64,000 nt of DNA from an uncultured Pseudomonadota bacterium (lineage in GTDB: Bacteria > Pseudomonadota > Gammaproteobacteria > Steroidobacterales > Steroidobacteraceae), in the NCBI GenBank assembly GCA_903828595.1, contig CAIKMS010000033.1, forward strand, positions 1-64,000. Direction: 5' to 3'. The position numbers were made by a program, and so were the translations under genes. The notes under the pieces are model-generated. The model was not told the DNA's origin, did no database searches, and saw only the letters and a list, made by a program, of their open reading frames with translations. Below are positions 1 to 9,409 of the stretch, one piece after another. How positions within the stretch are numbered: the first letter of the stretch is position 1; every line of letters begins with the position of its first letter.

Positions 1-72
1 CTGGCCGATCCAAACGTCGGCCTCGCGCAGCTTGTGGATGATCTCTTCAGTCGTAAACCGTTGTTTCGGCAT
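1..72 (-). CDS. IS3-family transposase OrfA, N-terminal fragment (runs off window)
   Basis: The reverse strand reads MPKQRFTTEEIIHKLREADV and a few more residues, in frame to the window edge. This is the typical opening of the small helix-turn-helix subunit (OrfA) of IS3-family, IS407-like transposases. OrfA binds the ends of the element and is usually joined to the DDE integrase OrfB by a programmed frameshift. Only 24 codons lie in the window, so completeness cannot be judged. A purine-rich GGAGGG about 10 bases upstream of the ATG would serve as ribosome binding site. Low GC and broken genes beside it fit an insertion. Confidence 0.75.
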   Translation of the reverse strand, partial: MPKQRFTTEEIIHKLREADVWIGQ

Positions 73-115
73 GGTCTTCAACCCTCCGTTCCTCAATTTT
101 AGGGAACATCAGGCT

Positions 116-140
116 GGACCAGGAAATTCAGGTCAGGTCA
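116..140 (-). repeat. Presumed terminal inverted repeat (left end) of the IS3-family element
   Basis: Reading the reverse strand from 140, TGACCTGACCTGAATTTCCT lies about 70 bases upstream of the transposase start, where an IS3-family end is expected, and begins with TGA as many IS3 ends do. The neighbouring membrane-protein frame stops exactly inside this motif, as if the element had inserted into it. The partner repeat lies outside the window, so this is inference. Confidence 0.4.
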
Positions 141-408
141 ATCCCCAACTGGTAAGGAATACTATAGCCATAGCGCTGCCGGATCCGATCGCCCATACAG
201 CAAGGCCGAACAGAAACGCAGGGAACGACTGTTCGATGTGATATTCAAATGATTTATCATCTTCATGTCGTTGACTAAGCAGAAAAGCCACGAGATTTTT
301 TTTGTAATCATTAAATAGGTAGGCGGAAAAAATCGCCACAAGTAGCGCCGTAAGGAGCGCACAATTAGTTAATTTCGCCAATGTGTAAAAATCTTGGTTT
401 GAGTCCAT
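133..408 (-). CDS. Small two-helix membrane protein, probably 3'-truncated by the IS
   Basis: A 91-residue protein with a hydrophobic helix at about residues 14-33 and another at about 65-87, separated by a charged segment rich in Lys, Glu and His. I do not recognise the family. The ATG is preceded by AGGAG at a short but usable distance. Its DNA is clearly more AT-rich than that of its neighbours, which suggests transfer. The last codons (Leu-Thr-stop) fall in the presumed end of the IS3 element, so the native C-terminus was probably replaced by insertion. It may be non-functional. Confidence 0.5.
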   Translation of the reverse strand: MDSNQDFYTLAKLTNCALLTALLVAIFSAYLFNDYKKNLVAFLLSQRHEDDKSFEYHIEQSFPAFLFGLAVWAIGSGSAMAIVFLTSWGLT

Positions 409-438
409 AACACTCCTAAGTTACATTAAAAAAGACGG

Positions 439-1248
439 TTAGATGATAGCTTGGGCGCGTTCGCGATCAAACGTCCGTACATTAACGCCCAGGCTCTTAG
501 GACCGCTGATCAGCTCGTCCTCCTGAGTCGAAGCCGCCTCAAAAATACCGGTGAAATGCTCAATGCTGCGCTGACCGGCATTGGACGCCTCCGAAGCGCG
601 CACCGTGTCCGGCACGTGGCCGACGAACGAGATGCCGCGCTTTTTCGCCTCATCCGCCGCAGCAAAATACCCCTCGCGCGGGACCAGTGATTGAATCTTG
701 ATGAAGTCGACGCCTTGATCTTTAAGGTCATCGACGATGCGTCGTGCATCTTCAGGTCCGGACACCGGAGCTGAACTGGGAAAGCGCGGTATCGGCCCAT
801 CCAGCATGGGTCCGGCGATAACCATGCGCGGGCCTAACAGGCGCCCTGCCGCAATCGCGTCCCGCCAGGCCTTGAGAACCGGAAGGTCACCGCCCATGTC
901 ACGCACACCGGTCACTCCGTTGGCCACAAACAGCGGCAGCGTGACCCGCTCATTACGCGGCAGCCAGTCACCAAAGACCGTGTGCACGTGCATGTCCCAC
1001 AGTCCAGGGATCAGAAACTTGCCCCGGCCGGAGACGATCTGAGCGCCTGAGGGAATGCGCAGCTGTGTACTGGCGCCCAACGCGGCAATGTGCCCTTTTT
1101 CCGTGATGACGGTCATATCGGATTGGGTCGTGCCGTCGGTTACGTCGATGATCGTGACGTGGGTAAGAGCGACGGTGGTGCCTAAAGCTGGCAGCGACAC
1201 CAGCAGGCAGGCGGCTAGCAGCCCGTAAAGCGTAATGGATTTGTGCAT
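439..1248 (-). CDS. Exported metal-dependent amidohydrolase, truncated (likely pseudogene)
   Basis: The protein starts with a signal peptide (about residues 1-23), followed by the beta-sandwich start and the metal-binding HxH of the amidohydrolase superfamily (MHVH, His87 and His89). A bridging Lys at about 184 (FIKIQ) and metal His at about 211 (GHVP) and 231 (EHF) are also present. Relatives of this imidazolonepropionase/prolidase-like secreted group run to roughly 430-450 residues. This one stops at 269, before the conserved catalytic Asp and the second half of the barrel. No continuation is visible in other frames downstream. The break lies next to an IS fragment, so it is best read as a gene cut by a rearrangement. 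Confidence 0.75.
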   Translation of the reverse strand: MHKSITLYGLLAACLLVSLPALGTTVALTHVTIIDVTDGTTQSDMTVITEKGHIAALGASTQLRIPSGAQIVSGRGKFLIPGLWDMHVHTVFGDWLPRNERVTLPLFVANGVTGVRDMGGDLPVLKAWRDAIAAGRLLGPRMVIAGPMLDGPIPRFPSSAPVSGPEDARRIVDDLKDQGVDFIKIQSLVPREGYFAAADEAKKRGISFVGHVPDTVRASEASNAGQRSIEHFTGIFEAASTQEDELISGPKSLGVNVRTFDRERAQAII

Positions 1249-1470
1249 AGTCGCTGCAGTCTAAAGCCTGGTGCCGCGCATTGGTGCAGGAAATTTGCCT
1301 GGCCCGTGCAGCCGGCTTAAACCATGTTGCGCGCCACTTTGCGTAGATTCTTTCTACGGTCAATGATGGTTTGGCGTAAGCCACGGTGCCATCACACCGA
1401 ATGAGCCGCACGGCGCGAAGGTCATCGAGCTCAGCGAAACGCTTTGAGCTAGCAGGTCGCCTGAGTGTTG

Positions 1471-1800
1471 CTAGTCAAAGTTTCCGATAAGCGAAAAATT
1501 CAAATTCATCTGCTGACAGGCAGGACATAGATTGTCAGACAAGGTCAATGCTCGGTCCCCGTGCTGCTCACGCTTGCCGAACATGGGTGAGATCGGTGGC
1601 CGACCGTAGGAACGGATTCGGCTGGTGCGGCAGTGCGATCGTGGGCAACGCAGTCGGGTCGCCTCTACATTCACCAGAATTAATCCGTCTTGGTCGCAGA
1701 AGAAAGGAAAAAGGTCCGGCGAGTCCGCCATGGCACCTTTGCCTACGTGAATTTCATGCGTATAGCCGCACCGGCATTCGGCCAAATACATCGAACCCAT
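1471..1800 (-). CDS. Small cysteine-rich, zinc-ribbon-like protein of unknown function
   Basis: A 109-residue protein with an N-terminal CRCGY motif (Cys9 and Cys11), single cysteines in the middle (FFC, RCPRSHC) and a C-terminal CPAC knuckle. The spaced Cys pairs suggest one or two structural zinc sites. There is no signal peptide or membrane helix. A strong GGAGGG lies just upstream of the ATG, supporting expression from this start. It stands alone between the truncated amidohydrolase and the cytochrome fusion, on the same strand as both. I do not recognise a named family; a CpXC-like or other zinc-ribbon domain is possible. Confidence 0.55.
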   Translation of the reverse strand: MGSMYLAECRCGYTHEIHVGKGAMADSPDLFPFFCDQDGLILVNVEATRLRCPRSHCRTSRIRSYGRPPISPMFGKREQHGDRALTLSDNLCPACQQMNLNFSLIGNFD

Positions 1801-2012
1801 GACTCACCCTCCGCATCCGGGATTTAAGGGTAGCCAAGGGCCGCATCAGCCGGTGATCCCGCAACAACGATTACCGGTAATGTTTAAGACGGCACGGATC
1901 CAACCGTAGGTTTTTATCGAGTGAAAACTCAGGTCCGCGGGGTGAATGCCAGGTCAATCGACAAGCGTTTTGATGGCGATCACCGGGTTCTCAACCCAAC
2001 CCTTGAGCTACT

Positions 2013-3014
2013 TCAACCATCCTCAGGGATTAAAAAGGCATTGGCTGTGGTCTGCGCTTCTGGGCTGCGGTGGCAAACGTCACAGCCGGCGACTGGTCCG
2101 TGTTTGTTGGCGGCCGTCTTCGGATCGCGATGGCAGTCAAAACAAAAGGTATGAAACCGCGCCTCCACACCGACTTTGAGATCCGGGGTTTGCGCACGAT
2201 GACACTGCACGCAGGTTCCATGACCCTTGTGATCAGCGTAATCGTGATGGCAAGTCAGGCAATTGACCTCGGTGTGTTTTTCATGAGGAAAATTCAGCAA
2301 CAGGCGCTGGGTCTTAACATGGTAAGGCTCACGCAGGGTTAAGTTCACGCGATTCGATACCAAGACCGAGACGGCCAGGCAGCCTAACAGCGTCGCCAGC
2401 ACCACCGCACGCGAGTAGCGGCCAAAGGCTGAGCGCCCTATCAGGGTTTGCGAGATCGCCTGCTGAGCCGCACCCTTTCGCGCGATAAGCAGCATCGCTA
2501 AAGCTACCAGCGTAGTGCCTAAGACCAACGAGGCCCGAAGCACGCCGTGCGCGTAGCGCGCACTGACTACCACGTGCACCGTGATCAGAACCACAGCAAG
2601 CACTGAGCTCACCACGTGAAATGCCTGAAAGCCACGATGCTGACGCCATACCACACGACGCGGCCTTCGCGTGGAGGTGGCACCGAGAACCCCTAAGAGC
2701 AGCAGACCCGCCCAGCCAGCAGCTTGGTACCACGGCATTGTGGGCTTCGCAAACTCCCAGACCGACGGGTCAATGACGAGTAGTGAAACCGTGTGTACTA
2801 AAGCAAGGCCCAGAACGACAAAACCTAAGTCCCGGTGTCTGTTAAGGCTTAGCGTTGCCGGCGGATGAATCTCTCGAGGCCTCACCGGATAGCCACACAG
2901 CGCTAACACTCCGACAGCCGAGACCAACCCGGCGATACTGGCCAGCTCCCAGCGCCAGTGCACCGTTCGAGTGAGTACCGGCAATAACGCCACCAGCAGC
3001 AAGGCCAGCGTCAC
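2013..3014 (-). CDS. Ferric-reductase-like membrane domain fused to a tetraheme cytochrome c
   Basis: The N-terminal two thirds contain about six hydrophobic helices with paired histidines (RHRD near 60, ALVH 74, QHRG 126, FHVV 133, VHVV 147), as in the ferric reductase-like transmembrane family that binds b-type haem. One more helix (about 203-221) leads to a periplasmic tail with four CxxCH haem motifs at about 252, 268, 291 and 311, plus extra His (FPHEKH) for class III cytochrome c3-type ligation. No flavin or NAD domain is present. It likely moves electrons between the quinone pool and a periplasmic acceptor or donor. The start is taken as a GTG; an upstream start cannot be excluded, since the frame stays open for about 25 more codons. 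Confidence 0.8.
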   Translation of the reverse strand: MTLALLLVALLPVLTRTVHWRWELASIAGLVSAVGVLALCGYPVRPREIHPPATLSLNRHRDLGFVVLGLALVHTVSLLVIDPSVWEFAKPTMPWYQAAGWAGLLLLGVLGATSTRRPRRVVWRQHRGFQAFHVVSSVLAVVLITVHVVVSARYAHGVLRASLVLGTTLVALAMLLIARKGAAQQAISQTLIGRSAFGRYSRAVVLATLLGCLAVSVLVSNRVNLTLREPYHVKTQRLLLNFPHEKHTEVNCLTCHHDYADHKGHGTCVQCHRAQTPDLKVGVEARFHTFCFDCHRDPKTAANKHGPVAGCDVCHRSPEAQTTANAFLIPEDG

Positions 3015-3339
3015 GACCCCATAGCGCCAGTGGGGTCTCCGGGGGGGCTTAAGATTCGGTTGATCAGGATTTGCGGGCGGATGGATAAAACCTTACTCCT
3101 CGTTGGGTCAGTCAGGGCTTAAGGGCAAGCCCACGGACCGCCGAATAAGCGCGTCCGGCCCAGGCGCCAGCACGCGTAGGGTAAAGATCCAGAGACGTTG
3201 CGCACATGGGCTGTTGGCCCCCAAAAAATCCTTCGAGTTTTTCCGGATGGGGCTGAGTTCAGAGCGCCTAAAATGGCACACTGTACGCCACGGTGCCGCA
3301 CCCAGACCGCGGCCTTATTGTCCCTACGGAGACTGCCTG
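3015..3339. other. Intergenic region between the cytochrome gene and prpB
   Basis: This 325-base divergent spacer must hold promoters for the cytochrome fusion (leftward) and the prp operon (rightward). I see no gene, no repeat and no clear consensus promoter. The prpB frame is open upstream of its ATG, but the extension (Arg- and Pro-rich, without family resemblance) is not coding. Confidence 0.5.
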
Positions 3340-4212
3340 ATGTCTACTTTCAGTGGAGAACGGCTGCGACAGGCGCTGGCTGCGGAAAAACCGTTGCAGG
3401 TGGCCGGCGCCGTCAACGCGTATTGCGCGCTCTTAGCCCAGCAGGCCGGATTTAAGGCGCTGTATCTATCAGGTGCCGGCGTGGCTAACGCCTCCTTCGG
3501 AATCCCCGATTTGGGCATCACGTCGCTGAACGATGTCTGTGAGGACGTGCGCCGCATTACCTCGGCAACTGATTTGCCCCTGCTCGTGGATGCCGACACC
3601 GGTTGGGGTGCGGCCTTTAATGTGGCGCGCACCACCCGAGATCTGATCAAATCCGGAGCGGCCGGCATGCACCTAGAAGACCAGGTTCAGGCCAAACGCT
3701 GCGGGCACCGCCCCGGCAAGGCCCTGGTTGCCCCCGAGGAGATGGTTGATCGCCTGAAAGCTGCCGTGGACGGACGAACAGATCCAGCCTTTGTGATCAT
3801 GGCGCGCACCGATGCCCACGCGGTGGAAGGTCAGGCTGCCGCCATCGATCGCGCCGCCGCGTACGTTGAAGCCGGTGCGGACATGATCTTTGCCGAAGCG
3901 CTGCAGACGCTGGAAGAGTATCGGCAATTTACCCAAGCGATATCCGTTCCCGTGCTGGCTAACATTACCGAGTTTGGTAAGACGCCTCTGTTCACCGTGG
4001 AAGAACTGGGCGCTGCCGGCATTAGCCTGGTGCTCTACCCGCTGTCTGCGTTTAGGGCGATGTCCAAAGCCGCCTTAGAGGTTTATACCGAATTGAAAAC
4101 CACAGGCACTCAGCAAGGCGTTATTAACCGCATGCAGACCCGTAGCGAACTCTACGAGGTGCTCGGTTATCACGCCTATGAGCAAAAACTCGATGAACTC
4201 TTTAAAAAATAA
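3340..4212 (+). CDS. prpB: 2-methylisocitrate lyase
   Basis: This enzyme cleaves 2-methylisocitrate to pyruvate and succinate, the last step of the 2-methylcitrate cycle for propionyl-CoA. The 290-residue protein matches the usual length (about 295). It shows the isocitrate-lyase-superfamily metal site VDADTG (Asp84, Asp86) and the active-site signature KRCGH with catalytic Cys121. The ATG at 3340 is chosen because ACGGAG lies nine bases upstream and [10 protein letters not shown] is a typical start. It is the first gene of a four-gene run (prpB, prpC, acnD, prpF) with spacers under 30 bases, so probably one transcript. No PrpR-type regulator adjoins it. Confidence 0.95.
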   Translation: MSTFSGERLRQALAAEKPLQVAGAVNAYCALLAQQAGFKALYLSGAGVANASFGIPDLGITSLNDVCEDVRRITSATDLPLLVDADTGWGAAFNVARTTRDLIKSGAAGMHLEDQVQAKRCGHRPGKALVAPEEMVDRLKAAVDGRTDPAFVIMARTDAHAVEGQAAAIDRAAAYVEAGADMIFAEALQTLEEYRQFTQAISVPVLANITEFGKTPLFTVEELGAAGISLVLYPLSAFRAMSKAALEVYTELKTTGTQQGVINRMQTRSELYEVLGYHAYEQKLDELFKK

Positions 4213-4238
4213 GCCCAGGAATGAAGAGGAATGAGACG

Positions 4239-5399
4239 ATGAACCCGTCTACCGAAACGCCCGCTGGGGTGAAACCCAAAAAATCCGTGGCGCTGTCTGG
4301 AGTCCTGGCAGGCAACACGGCCCTGTGCACGGTGGGCCGTTCCGGTAACGACTTGCATTACCGCGGCTACGACATCTTAGAGATCGCCGGTGCGGCGGAA
4401 TTTGAAGAAATCGCCCATCTGCTCATCCACGGACACTTGCCGACTACCGCTGAGCTGCGCACTTATAAAAATAAATTGCGCGGGCTGCGCGATTTGCCTG
4501 ACGCGGTGCGTGATGTTTTGCGTGCACTACCCGCCTCCTCGCACCCCATGGACGTTCTGCGTACCGGTGTTTCCGCGCTAGGCTGTGCGTTGCCTGAGCA
4601 CGGTGATCACGCTACCGCCATGGCCTGCGATATCGCTGACAAACTTCTGGCCTGTCTGGGCTCCATGCTGTGCTACTGGTATCACGGCACGCACCACGGT
4701 CGATGGATTGAGGTCGTCACTGACGATGAGTCTATAGGCGGGCACTTTTTGCATCTGCTGCACGGCGTTAAGCCCCGTGACGAGTGGGTACGCGCCATGC
4801 ACACCTCGCTGAACTTGTATGCCGAGCACGAGTTCAACGCCAGCACCTTCACCGCCCGCGTGGTATCCGGTACCGGCTCTGATATGTATTCAGCCATAAC
4901 TGCAGCCATCGGTGCCCTACGCGGCCCCAAACACGGCGGTGCAAATGAGGTCGCCTTTGAGATTCAAAAACGCTATCGCGATGCCGATGAAGCCGAGGCC
5001 GACATTCGTCGTCGAGTGGCCGAGAAAGAGGTGGTGATCGGCTTTGGTCATCCGGTGTACACGATTGCCGATCCGCGCAATGAGGTCATCAAGTCCGTGG
5101 CGCGCGGCTTAGCCCGGCAGGCCGGCGATACGCAGATGTTTGATATCGCTGAGCGCATCGAATCCACCATGTGGGATATCAAAAAGATGTTCCCCAATCT
5201 GGACTGGTTCAGTGCCGTGAGTTACCACTTGATGGGCGTACCCACCTCGATGTTCACCCCACTGTTTGTGATCTCGCGCACGACCGGCTGGGCGGCTCAT
5301 GTCATCGAGCAGCGCGGTGACGGAAAAATCATTCGACCCAGCGCCCATTACGTGGGCCCTGAACCCCGAGCGTTTATCCCGATTGATCAGCGTGGCTAG
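4239..5399 (+). CDS. prpC: 2-methylcitrate synthase
   Basis: Condenses propionyl-CoA with oxaloacetate to 2-methylcitrate. It belongs to the citrate synthase family: the catalytic His lies in the EHEFNAST segment, the second His in GFGHPVY and the catalytic Asp in NLDWFSA. At about 386 residues it has the short form typical of PrpC rather than the longer GltA. A start at 4239 is preferred over the in-frame ATG at 4221, because AAGAGG sits at a good distance upstream and the shorter N-terminus fits relatives. It follows prpB by 26 bases, and its position between prpB and acnD supports the methylcitrate assignment over ordinary citrate synthase. Confidence 0.93.
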   Translation: MNPSTETPAGVKPKKSVALSGVLAGNTALCTVGRSGNDLHYRGYDILEIAGAAEFEEIAHLLIHGHLPTTAELRTYKNKLRGLRDLPDAVRDVLRALPASSHPMDVLRTGVSALGCALPEHGDHATAMACDIADKLLACLGSMLCYWYHGTHHGRWIEVVTDDESIGGHFLHLLHGVKPRDEWVRAMHTSLNLYAEHEFNASTFTARVVSGTGSDMYSAITAAIGALRGPKHGGANEVAFEIQKRYRDADEAEADIRRRVAEKEVVIGFGHPVYTIADPRNEVIKSVARGLARQAGDTQMFDIAERIESTMWDIKKMFPNLDWFSAVSYHLMGVPTSMFTPLFVISRTTGWAAHVIEQRGDGKIIRPSAHYVGPEPRAFIPIDQRG

Positions 5400-5414
5400 G
5401 CAAGGAATCCCACG

Positions 5415-8018
5415 ATGAACGTCACGTATCGTTGCACGCTGCCAGGTACAGCACTGGATTTTTATGATGCGAAAGCGGCCGTGGAGGCACTTAATCCAGG
5501 TCGTTGGGCGCAGATGCCCTATACCGTGCGGGTGCTGGCGGAAAATATCGTGCGTCGCTGCGATCATGAGCATCTGTCTGAAAGCCTAGTGCCACTGATC
5601 AAAGCGAGTCGCGATCAGGATTTCCCGTGGTTTCCGGCTCGGGTGGTGTGCCATGACATTCTGGGGCAAACCGCGCTGGTGGATTTAGCCGGCCTGCGCG
5701 ATGCCATAGCCTCTCAAGGCGGTGACCCGGCTTTGGTGAATCCCGTGGTGCCGACTCAGCTGGTAGTTGATCACTCACTGTCGGTCGAACACGGCGGTTA
5801 TGAGAAAAATGCCTTTGCCCTAAACCGATCCATTGAAGATCGGCGCAACGCCGATCGCTTTCATTTTATTGAATGGACCAAGTTTGCTTTTAACAACGTC
5901 GAGGTCATCCCTCCCGGCAACGGCATCTTGCACCAGATTAACATCGAGAAAATGAGCCCGGTCGTGCAAGTCCTAGACGGCGTAGCCTTCCCCGATACGT
6001 TGATTGGTACCGACTCTCACACACCCATGATCAATGCTTTAGGGGTGATAGGCATAGGCGTGGGCGGACTGGAGGCTGAGAGCGTCATGCTAGGGCGGGC
6101 AGTCTGGATGCGCTTACCCGAGATCGTGGGTGTAAAACTCACCGGCCGCGCCGGACCCCACATTACTGCCACGGACATCGTGTTGGCTCTGACCGAGTAT
6201 TTACGCGCATCGAAGGTGGTCTCCTCCTACTTAGAGTTTTTTGGGCAGGGCGCGCGCACGCTGACCTTAGGCGATAGAGCCACGGTTTCAAACATGGCAC
6301 CGGAGTTTGGTGCCACCGCCGCCTTATTCGCTATTGACGACAAAACACTCAACTACCTGCGTCTCACCGGGCGGGATTCAGCGCAAGTGGCGCTCGTTGA
6401 AACCTATGCCAAAGCCACGGGTCTTTGGGCGGATGATTTGGCAGACGCCCATTACGATCGGGTGCTGGAGTTTGATCTGTCCAGTGTCGTGCGTACGCTG
6501 GCCGGTCCGACTCATCCGCATCAGCGTATCCCGACCTCTACGCTCACCAGCCGCGGACTGGCACAAGCCAGCCAGACCGCTCAGGGTGAAATGCCAGAGG
6601 GTGCGGTGATCATTGCGGCGATTACCAGCTGCACCAACACCTCCAACCCGCGCAACATGATTGCCGCGGGCTTACTGGCCCGCAATGCCAAAGCCCGAGG
6701 ACTCACCCGCCAACCGTGGGTGAAGACTTCGCTGGCGCCCGGTTCTAAAACAGTACAGCTGTATCTACAGGCCGCCGATCTCTTACCTGATCTGCAAGCA
6801 CTCGGCTTTGATGTGGTGGCGTTTGCCTGCACCTCCTGTAATGGCATGAGCGGAGCGCTGGAACCGGCCATTGAACAAGAGATCCTTGAACGAAATCTCT
6901 ACACCACCGCCGTACTCTCCGGGAACCGCAACTTTGAAGGACGCATACACCCGCGTGCCAAAGAAGCGTATCTGGCCTCACCGCCGTTAGTAGTTGCCTA
7001 CGCAATCGCCGGCAGCATTCGCGTCGATATTGAGAAAGATCCTCTGGGTCATTCAGCGGACGGCACGCCGGTGTATCTGCACGATCTGTGGCCTGGCGAT
7101 GCCGAGATTGATGAGGTGATGGCGCACTCGGTTAGGCCTGAGCAGTACCGTGCGGTCTACGATCCCATGTTCGCCTTTGCGTCCAAAGCCGGCGTTGAAG
7201 TGAATCCGTTGTACGAGTGGCGAGCCCAGAGCACCTACATACGCCGCCCCCCGTATTGGGAAGGAGCCCTAGCTAAAGCTCGCACGCTCCAAGGCCTGCG
7301 TCCGCTTGCGCTGCTCGGCGATAACATCACCACCGATCACCTGTCGCCCTCCAACGCCATCTTGGCTGACAGCGCGGCGGGTGAGTATCTGGCCCGCATG
7401 GGCTTACCCCGTGAGGACTTTAATTCCTATGCGACCCACCGCGGCGACCACTTAACCGCGCAGCGGGCAACCTTCGCCAACCCCCGCCTAAAAAATGAGA
7501 TGGTTAAAAACGCCGATGGTACGGTGCGCGAGGGTTCACTGGCGCGTCTCGAACCGCAAGGGACGGTCACCCGTATGTGGGAGGCGATCGAAACCTATGT
7601 GCAGCGCGGTCAGCCATTAATCATTGTGGCCGGTGCCGACTATGGCCAGGGCTCCTCGAGGGATTGGGCCGCGAAGGGTGTGCGCCTTGCCGGTGTGGAG
7701 GCTATCGTGGCCGAAGGCTTTGAGCGCATACATCGCACTAACCTGATTGGCATGGGCATCCTGCCGCTGGAGTTTAAAGAGGGCACCACCCGCCTGACCT
7801 TGGCGCTGGATGGCTCCGAGATCTACGATGTCATCGGTGAACGAACACCGCACGCGATGCTGACCCTGGTCATTCATCGTCGTCAGGGCGAGGTACTTAA
7901 AGTCCCGGTGATCTGTCGTTTAGATACCGCCGAAGAGGTTTTAATCTACGAGGCCGGCGGCGTGCTGCAACGCTTCGCGCAGGACTTTCTGGCCTCCACC
8001 ACTGCATCGGCCACCTAA
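5415..8018 (+). CDS. acnD: Fe/S-dependent 2-methylcitrate dehydratase (AcnD)
   Basis: An aconitase-superfamily enzyme of 867 residues that dehydrates 2-methylcitrate to 2-methylaconitate. It takes the place of the iron-independent PrpD. The three cluster-binding cysteines are visible in ITSCTNTSNP and FACTSCNGMSG, giving the [4Fe-4S] cluster with one open iron site. The C-terminal swivel domain follows (GDNITTDHLSPS linker, QGSSRDWAAKG motif). The immediate prpF downstream is the diagnostic partner: AcnD forms an isomer of methylaconitate that PrpF must convert. No prpD is seen in the window, so this is the AcnD/PrpF variant of the pathway. Confidence 0.95.
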   Translation: MNVTYRCTLPGTALDFYDAKAAVEALNPGRWAQMPYTVRVLAENIVRRCDHEHLSESLVPLIKASRDQDFPWFPARVVCHDILGQTALVDLAGLRDAIASQGGDPALVNPVVPTQLVVDHSLSVEHGGYEKNAFALNRSIEDRRNADRFHFIEWTKFAFNNVEVIPPGNGILHQINIEKMSPVVQVLDGVAFPDTLIGTDSHTPMINALGVIGIGVGGLEAESVMLGRAVWMRLPEIVGVKLTGRAGPHITATDIVLALTEYLRASKVVSSYLEFFGQGARTLTLGDRATVSNMAPEFGATAALFAIDDKTLNYLRLTGRDSAQVALVETYAKATGLWADDLADAHYDRVLEFDLSSVVRTLAGPTHPHQRIPTSTLTSRGLAQASQTAQGEMPEGAVIIAAITSCTNTSNPRNMIAAGLLARNAKARGLTRQPWVKTSLAPGSKTVQLYLQAADLLPDLQALGFDVVAFACTSCNGMSGALEPAIEQEILERNLYTTAVLSGNRNFEGRIHPRAKEAYLASPPLVVAYAIAGSIRVDIEKDPLGHSADGTPVYLHDLWPGDAEIDEVMAHSVRPEQYRAVYDPMFAFASKAGVEVNPLYEWRAQSTYIRRPPYWEGALAKARTLQGLRPLALLGDNITTDHLSPSNAILADSAAGEYLARMGLPREDFNSYATHRGDHLTAQRATFANPRLKNEMVKNADGTVREGSLARLEPQGTVTRMWEAIETYVQRGQPLIIVAGADYGQGSSRDWAAKGVRLAGVEAIVAEGFERIHRTNLIGMGILPLEFKEGTTRLTLALDGSEIYDVIGERTPHAMLTLVIHRRQGEVLKVPVICRLDTAEEVLIYEAGGVLQRFAQDFLASTTASAT

Positions 8019-8036
8019 AGGCGAGGACGTTTCATC

Positions 8037-9224
8037 ATGGCACCCCGACCTCAGGCTAAAGTTCGTGCAACGTATATGCGAGGCGGCACCAGTAAGGGCA
8101 CGTTTTTTTTGCGTGATGATTTGCCGCTAAGCGCTCAAGTCGCCGGCGCCGCGCGCGATCGGTTTTTGCTTCGCGTGGTCGGCAGTCCGGATCCTTACGC
8201 TAAACAGATCGATGGCATGGGCGGAGCCACGTCTAGCACCAGCAAGGCCGTGATTGTTTCCCGAAGCAGCCGACCCGATCACGATGTCGACTACCTGTTT
8301 GGCCAGGTCTCCATCGATCAGGCGTTAGTGGACTGGAGTGGCAACTGCGGCAACCTCTCTGCCGCCGTGGGGCCCTTTGCGATTCGCAGCGGTCTGGTTG
8401 ATCTGTCGCAACACGTGACCGATGGCAGGGCCACCGTGCGTATTTGGCAGGCCAATATCGGCAAAACGATCATCGCTCACGTTCCGATCATCGATGGCGA
8501 GGTAGTGGAAAGCGGGGATTTTGAGTTGGATGGGGTGACCTTTCCGGCCGCGGAAATTCAGCTGGAATTTTTGGATCCGGCCGCCGAGGACGACAGCGCC
8601 GGTGGCGCCCTGTTTCCTACCGGTCAAGCCATCGATCAGCTTCACGTACCTGGCGTCGGTGACTTTGAGGCCACGATGATTAATGCCGGTATCCCCACCA
8701 TTTTTATAGAGGCGAACGCACTGGGCTACACGGGCACGGAGCTGCAAGACGCAATCAACACGGATGCGCAGGCCCTATCGCGCTTTGAAACGATTCGCGC
8801 CTACGGTGCGCTAAAGATGGGTCTGATCAACGAGCTCGCTCAAGCCGCACTACGTCAACACACCCCTAAAATAGCTTTTGTGTCACCGCCGCAGGATTAC
8901 GTCACGTCAAGCGGCAAGACGGTGTCGGTTGCTGACACCGACCTGTTAGTTCGCGCCTTATCCATGGGCAAGCTGCACCACGCCATGATGGGCACAGCCG
9001 CCGTAGCCATCGCTACCGCCGCCGCCATTCCCGGCACGGTGGTCAGCCGTGCCGCGGGTGGAGCGCGTAAGGCGGTGCGATTCGGGCATCCCTCCGGCAT
9101 GCTGCGGGTGGGTGCCGTTGCTGAGCAACACGGGTCGCAATGGCACGTTACCCAAGCGACCATGAGCCGCAGTGCCCGTGTACTAATGGACGGCTGGGTG
9201 TACGTACCGGCCGAATTCGTCTAA
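8037..9224 (+). CDS. prpF: 2-methylaconitate cis-trans isomerase
   Basis: PrpF isomerises the 2-methylaconitate made by AcnD so that it can be rehydrated to 2-methylisocitrate. The 395-residue protein has the two-domain diaminopimelate-epimerase-like fold. Family hallmarks are the opening RATYMRGGTSKG, the MGGATSSTSK segment that contacts substrate, and NCGNLSAAVGPFA. It begins 18 bases after acnD with GGCGAGGACG upstream of the ATG, and closes the prp operon. The rehydration step needs an aconitase (AcnB) encoded elsewhere. Confidence 0.95.
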   Translation: MAPRPQAKVRATYMRGGTSKGTFFLRDDLPLSAQVAGAARDRFLLRVVGSPDPYAKQIDGMGGATSSTSKAVIVSRSSRPDHDVDYLFGQVSIDQALVDWSGNCGNLSAAVGPFAIRSGLVDLSQHVTDGRATVRIWQANIGKTIIAHVPIIDGEVVESGDFELDGVTFPAAEIQLEFLDPAAEDDSAGGALFPTGQAIDQLHVPGVGDFEATMINAGIPTIFIEANALGYTGTELQDAINTDAQALSRFETIRAYGALKMGLINELAQAALRQHTPKIAFVSPPQDYVTSSGKTVSVADTDLLVRALSMGKLHHAMMGTAAVAIATAAAIPGTVVSRAAGGARKAVRFGHPSGMLRVGAVAEQHGSQWHVTQATMSRSARVLMDGWVYVPAEFV

Positions 9225-9409
9225 GCGTATCGCCCGTACCCCCTTTGAGAGCCTCGGCGCTTTAGCGTTGGGTTGCCGTCATAGCCTTAAGTTAGCGCGG
9301 CATAATTTAATTGACGTAAGCTTTAGCTACACTAGTGATACAAGGCGCTGCACACCTGTTGGTGTAAGCGCTTAGCGAGCCTTTCTCCTGTTACGGCTAA
9401 GGACGTGTC

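Noticed and set aside
968..1411. Leftward 147-codon frame overlapping the amidohydrolase start
   Set aside because: It lies in another frame of a recognisable gene and shows biased Arg/Ala-rich noise typical of shadow frames.
3103..3339. In-frame extension upstream of prpB that would add 79 residues
   Set aside because: The extension is Arg/Pro-rich without likeness to PrpB, while the ATG at 3340 has a good ribosome binding site and gives the family length.
3015..3339. Possible tRNA or small RNA in the prpB upstream space
   Set aside because: No cloverleaf or strong terminator hairpin could be drawn by eye.
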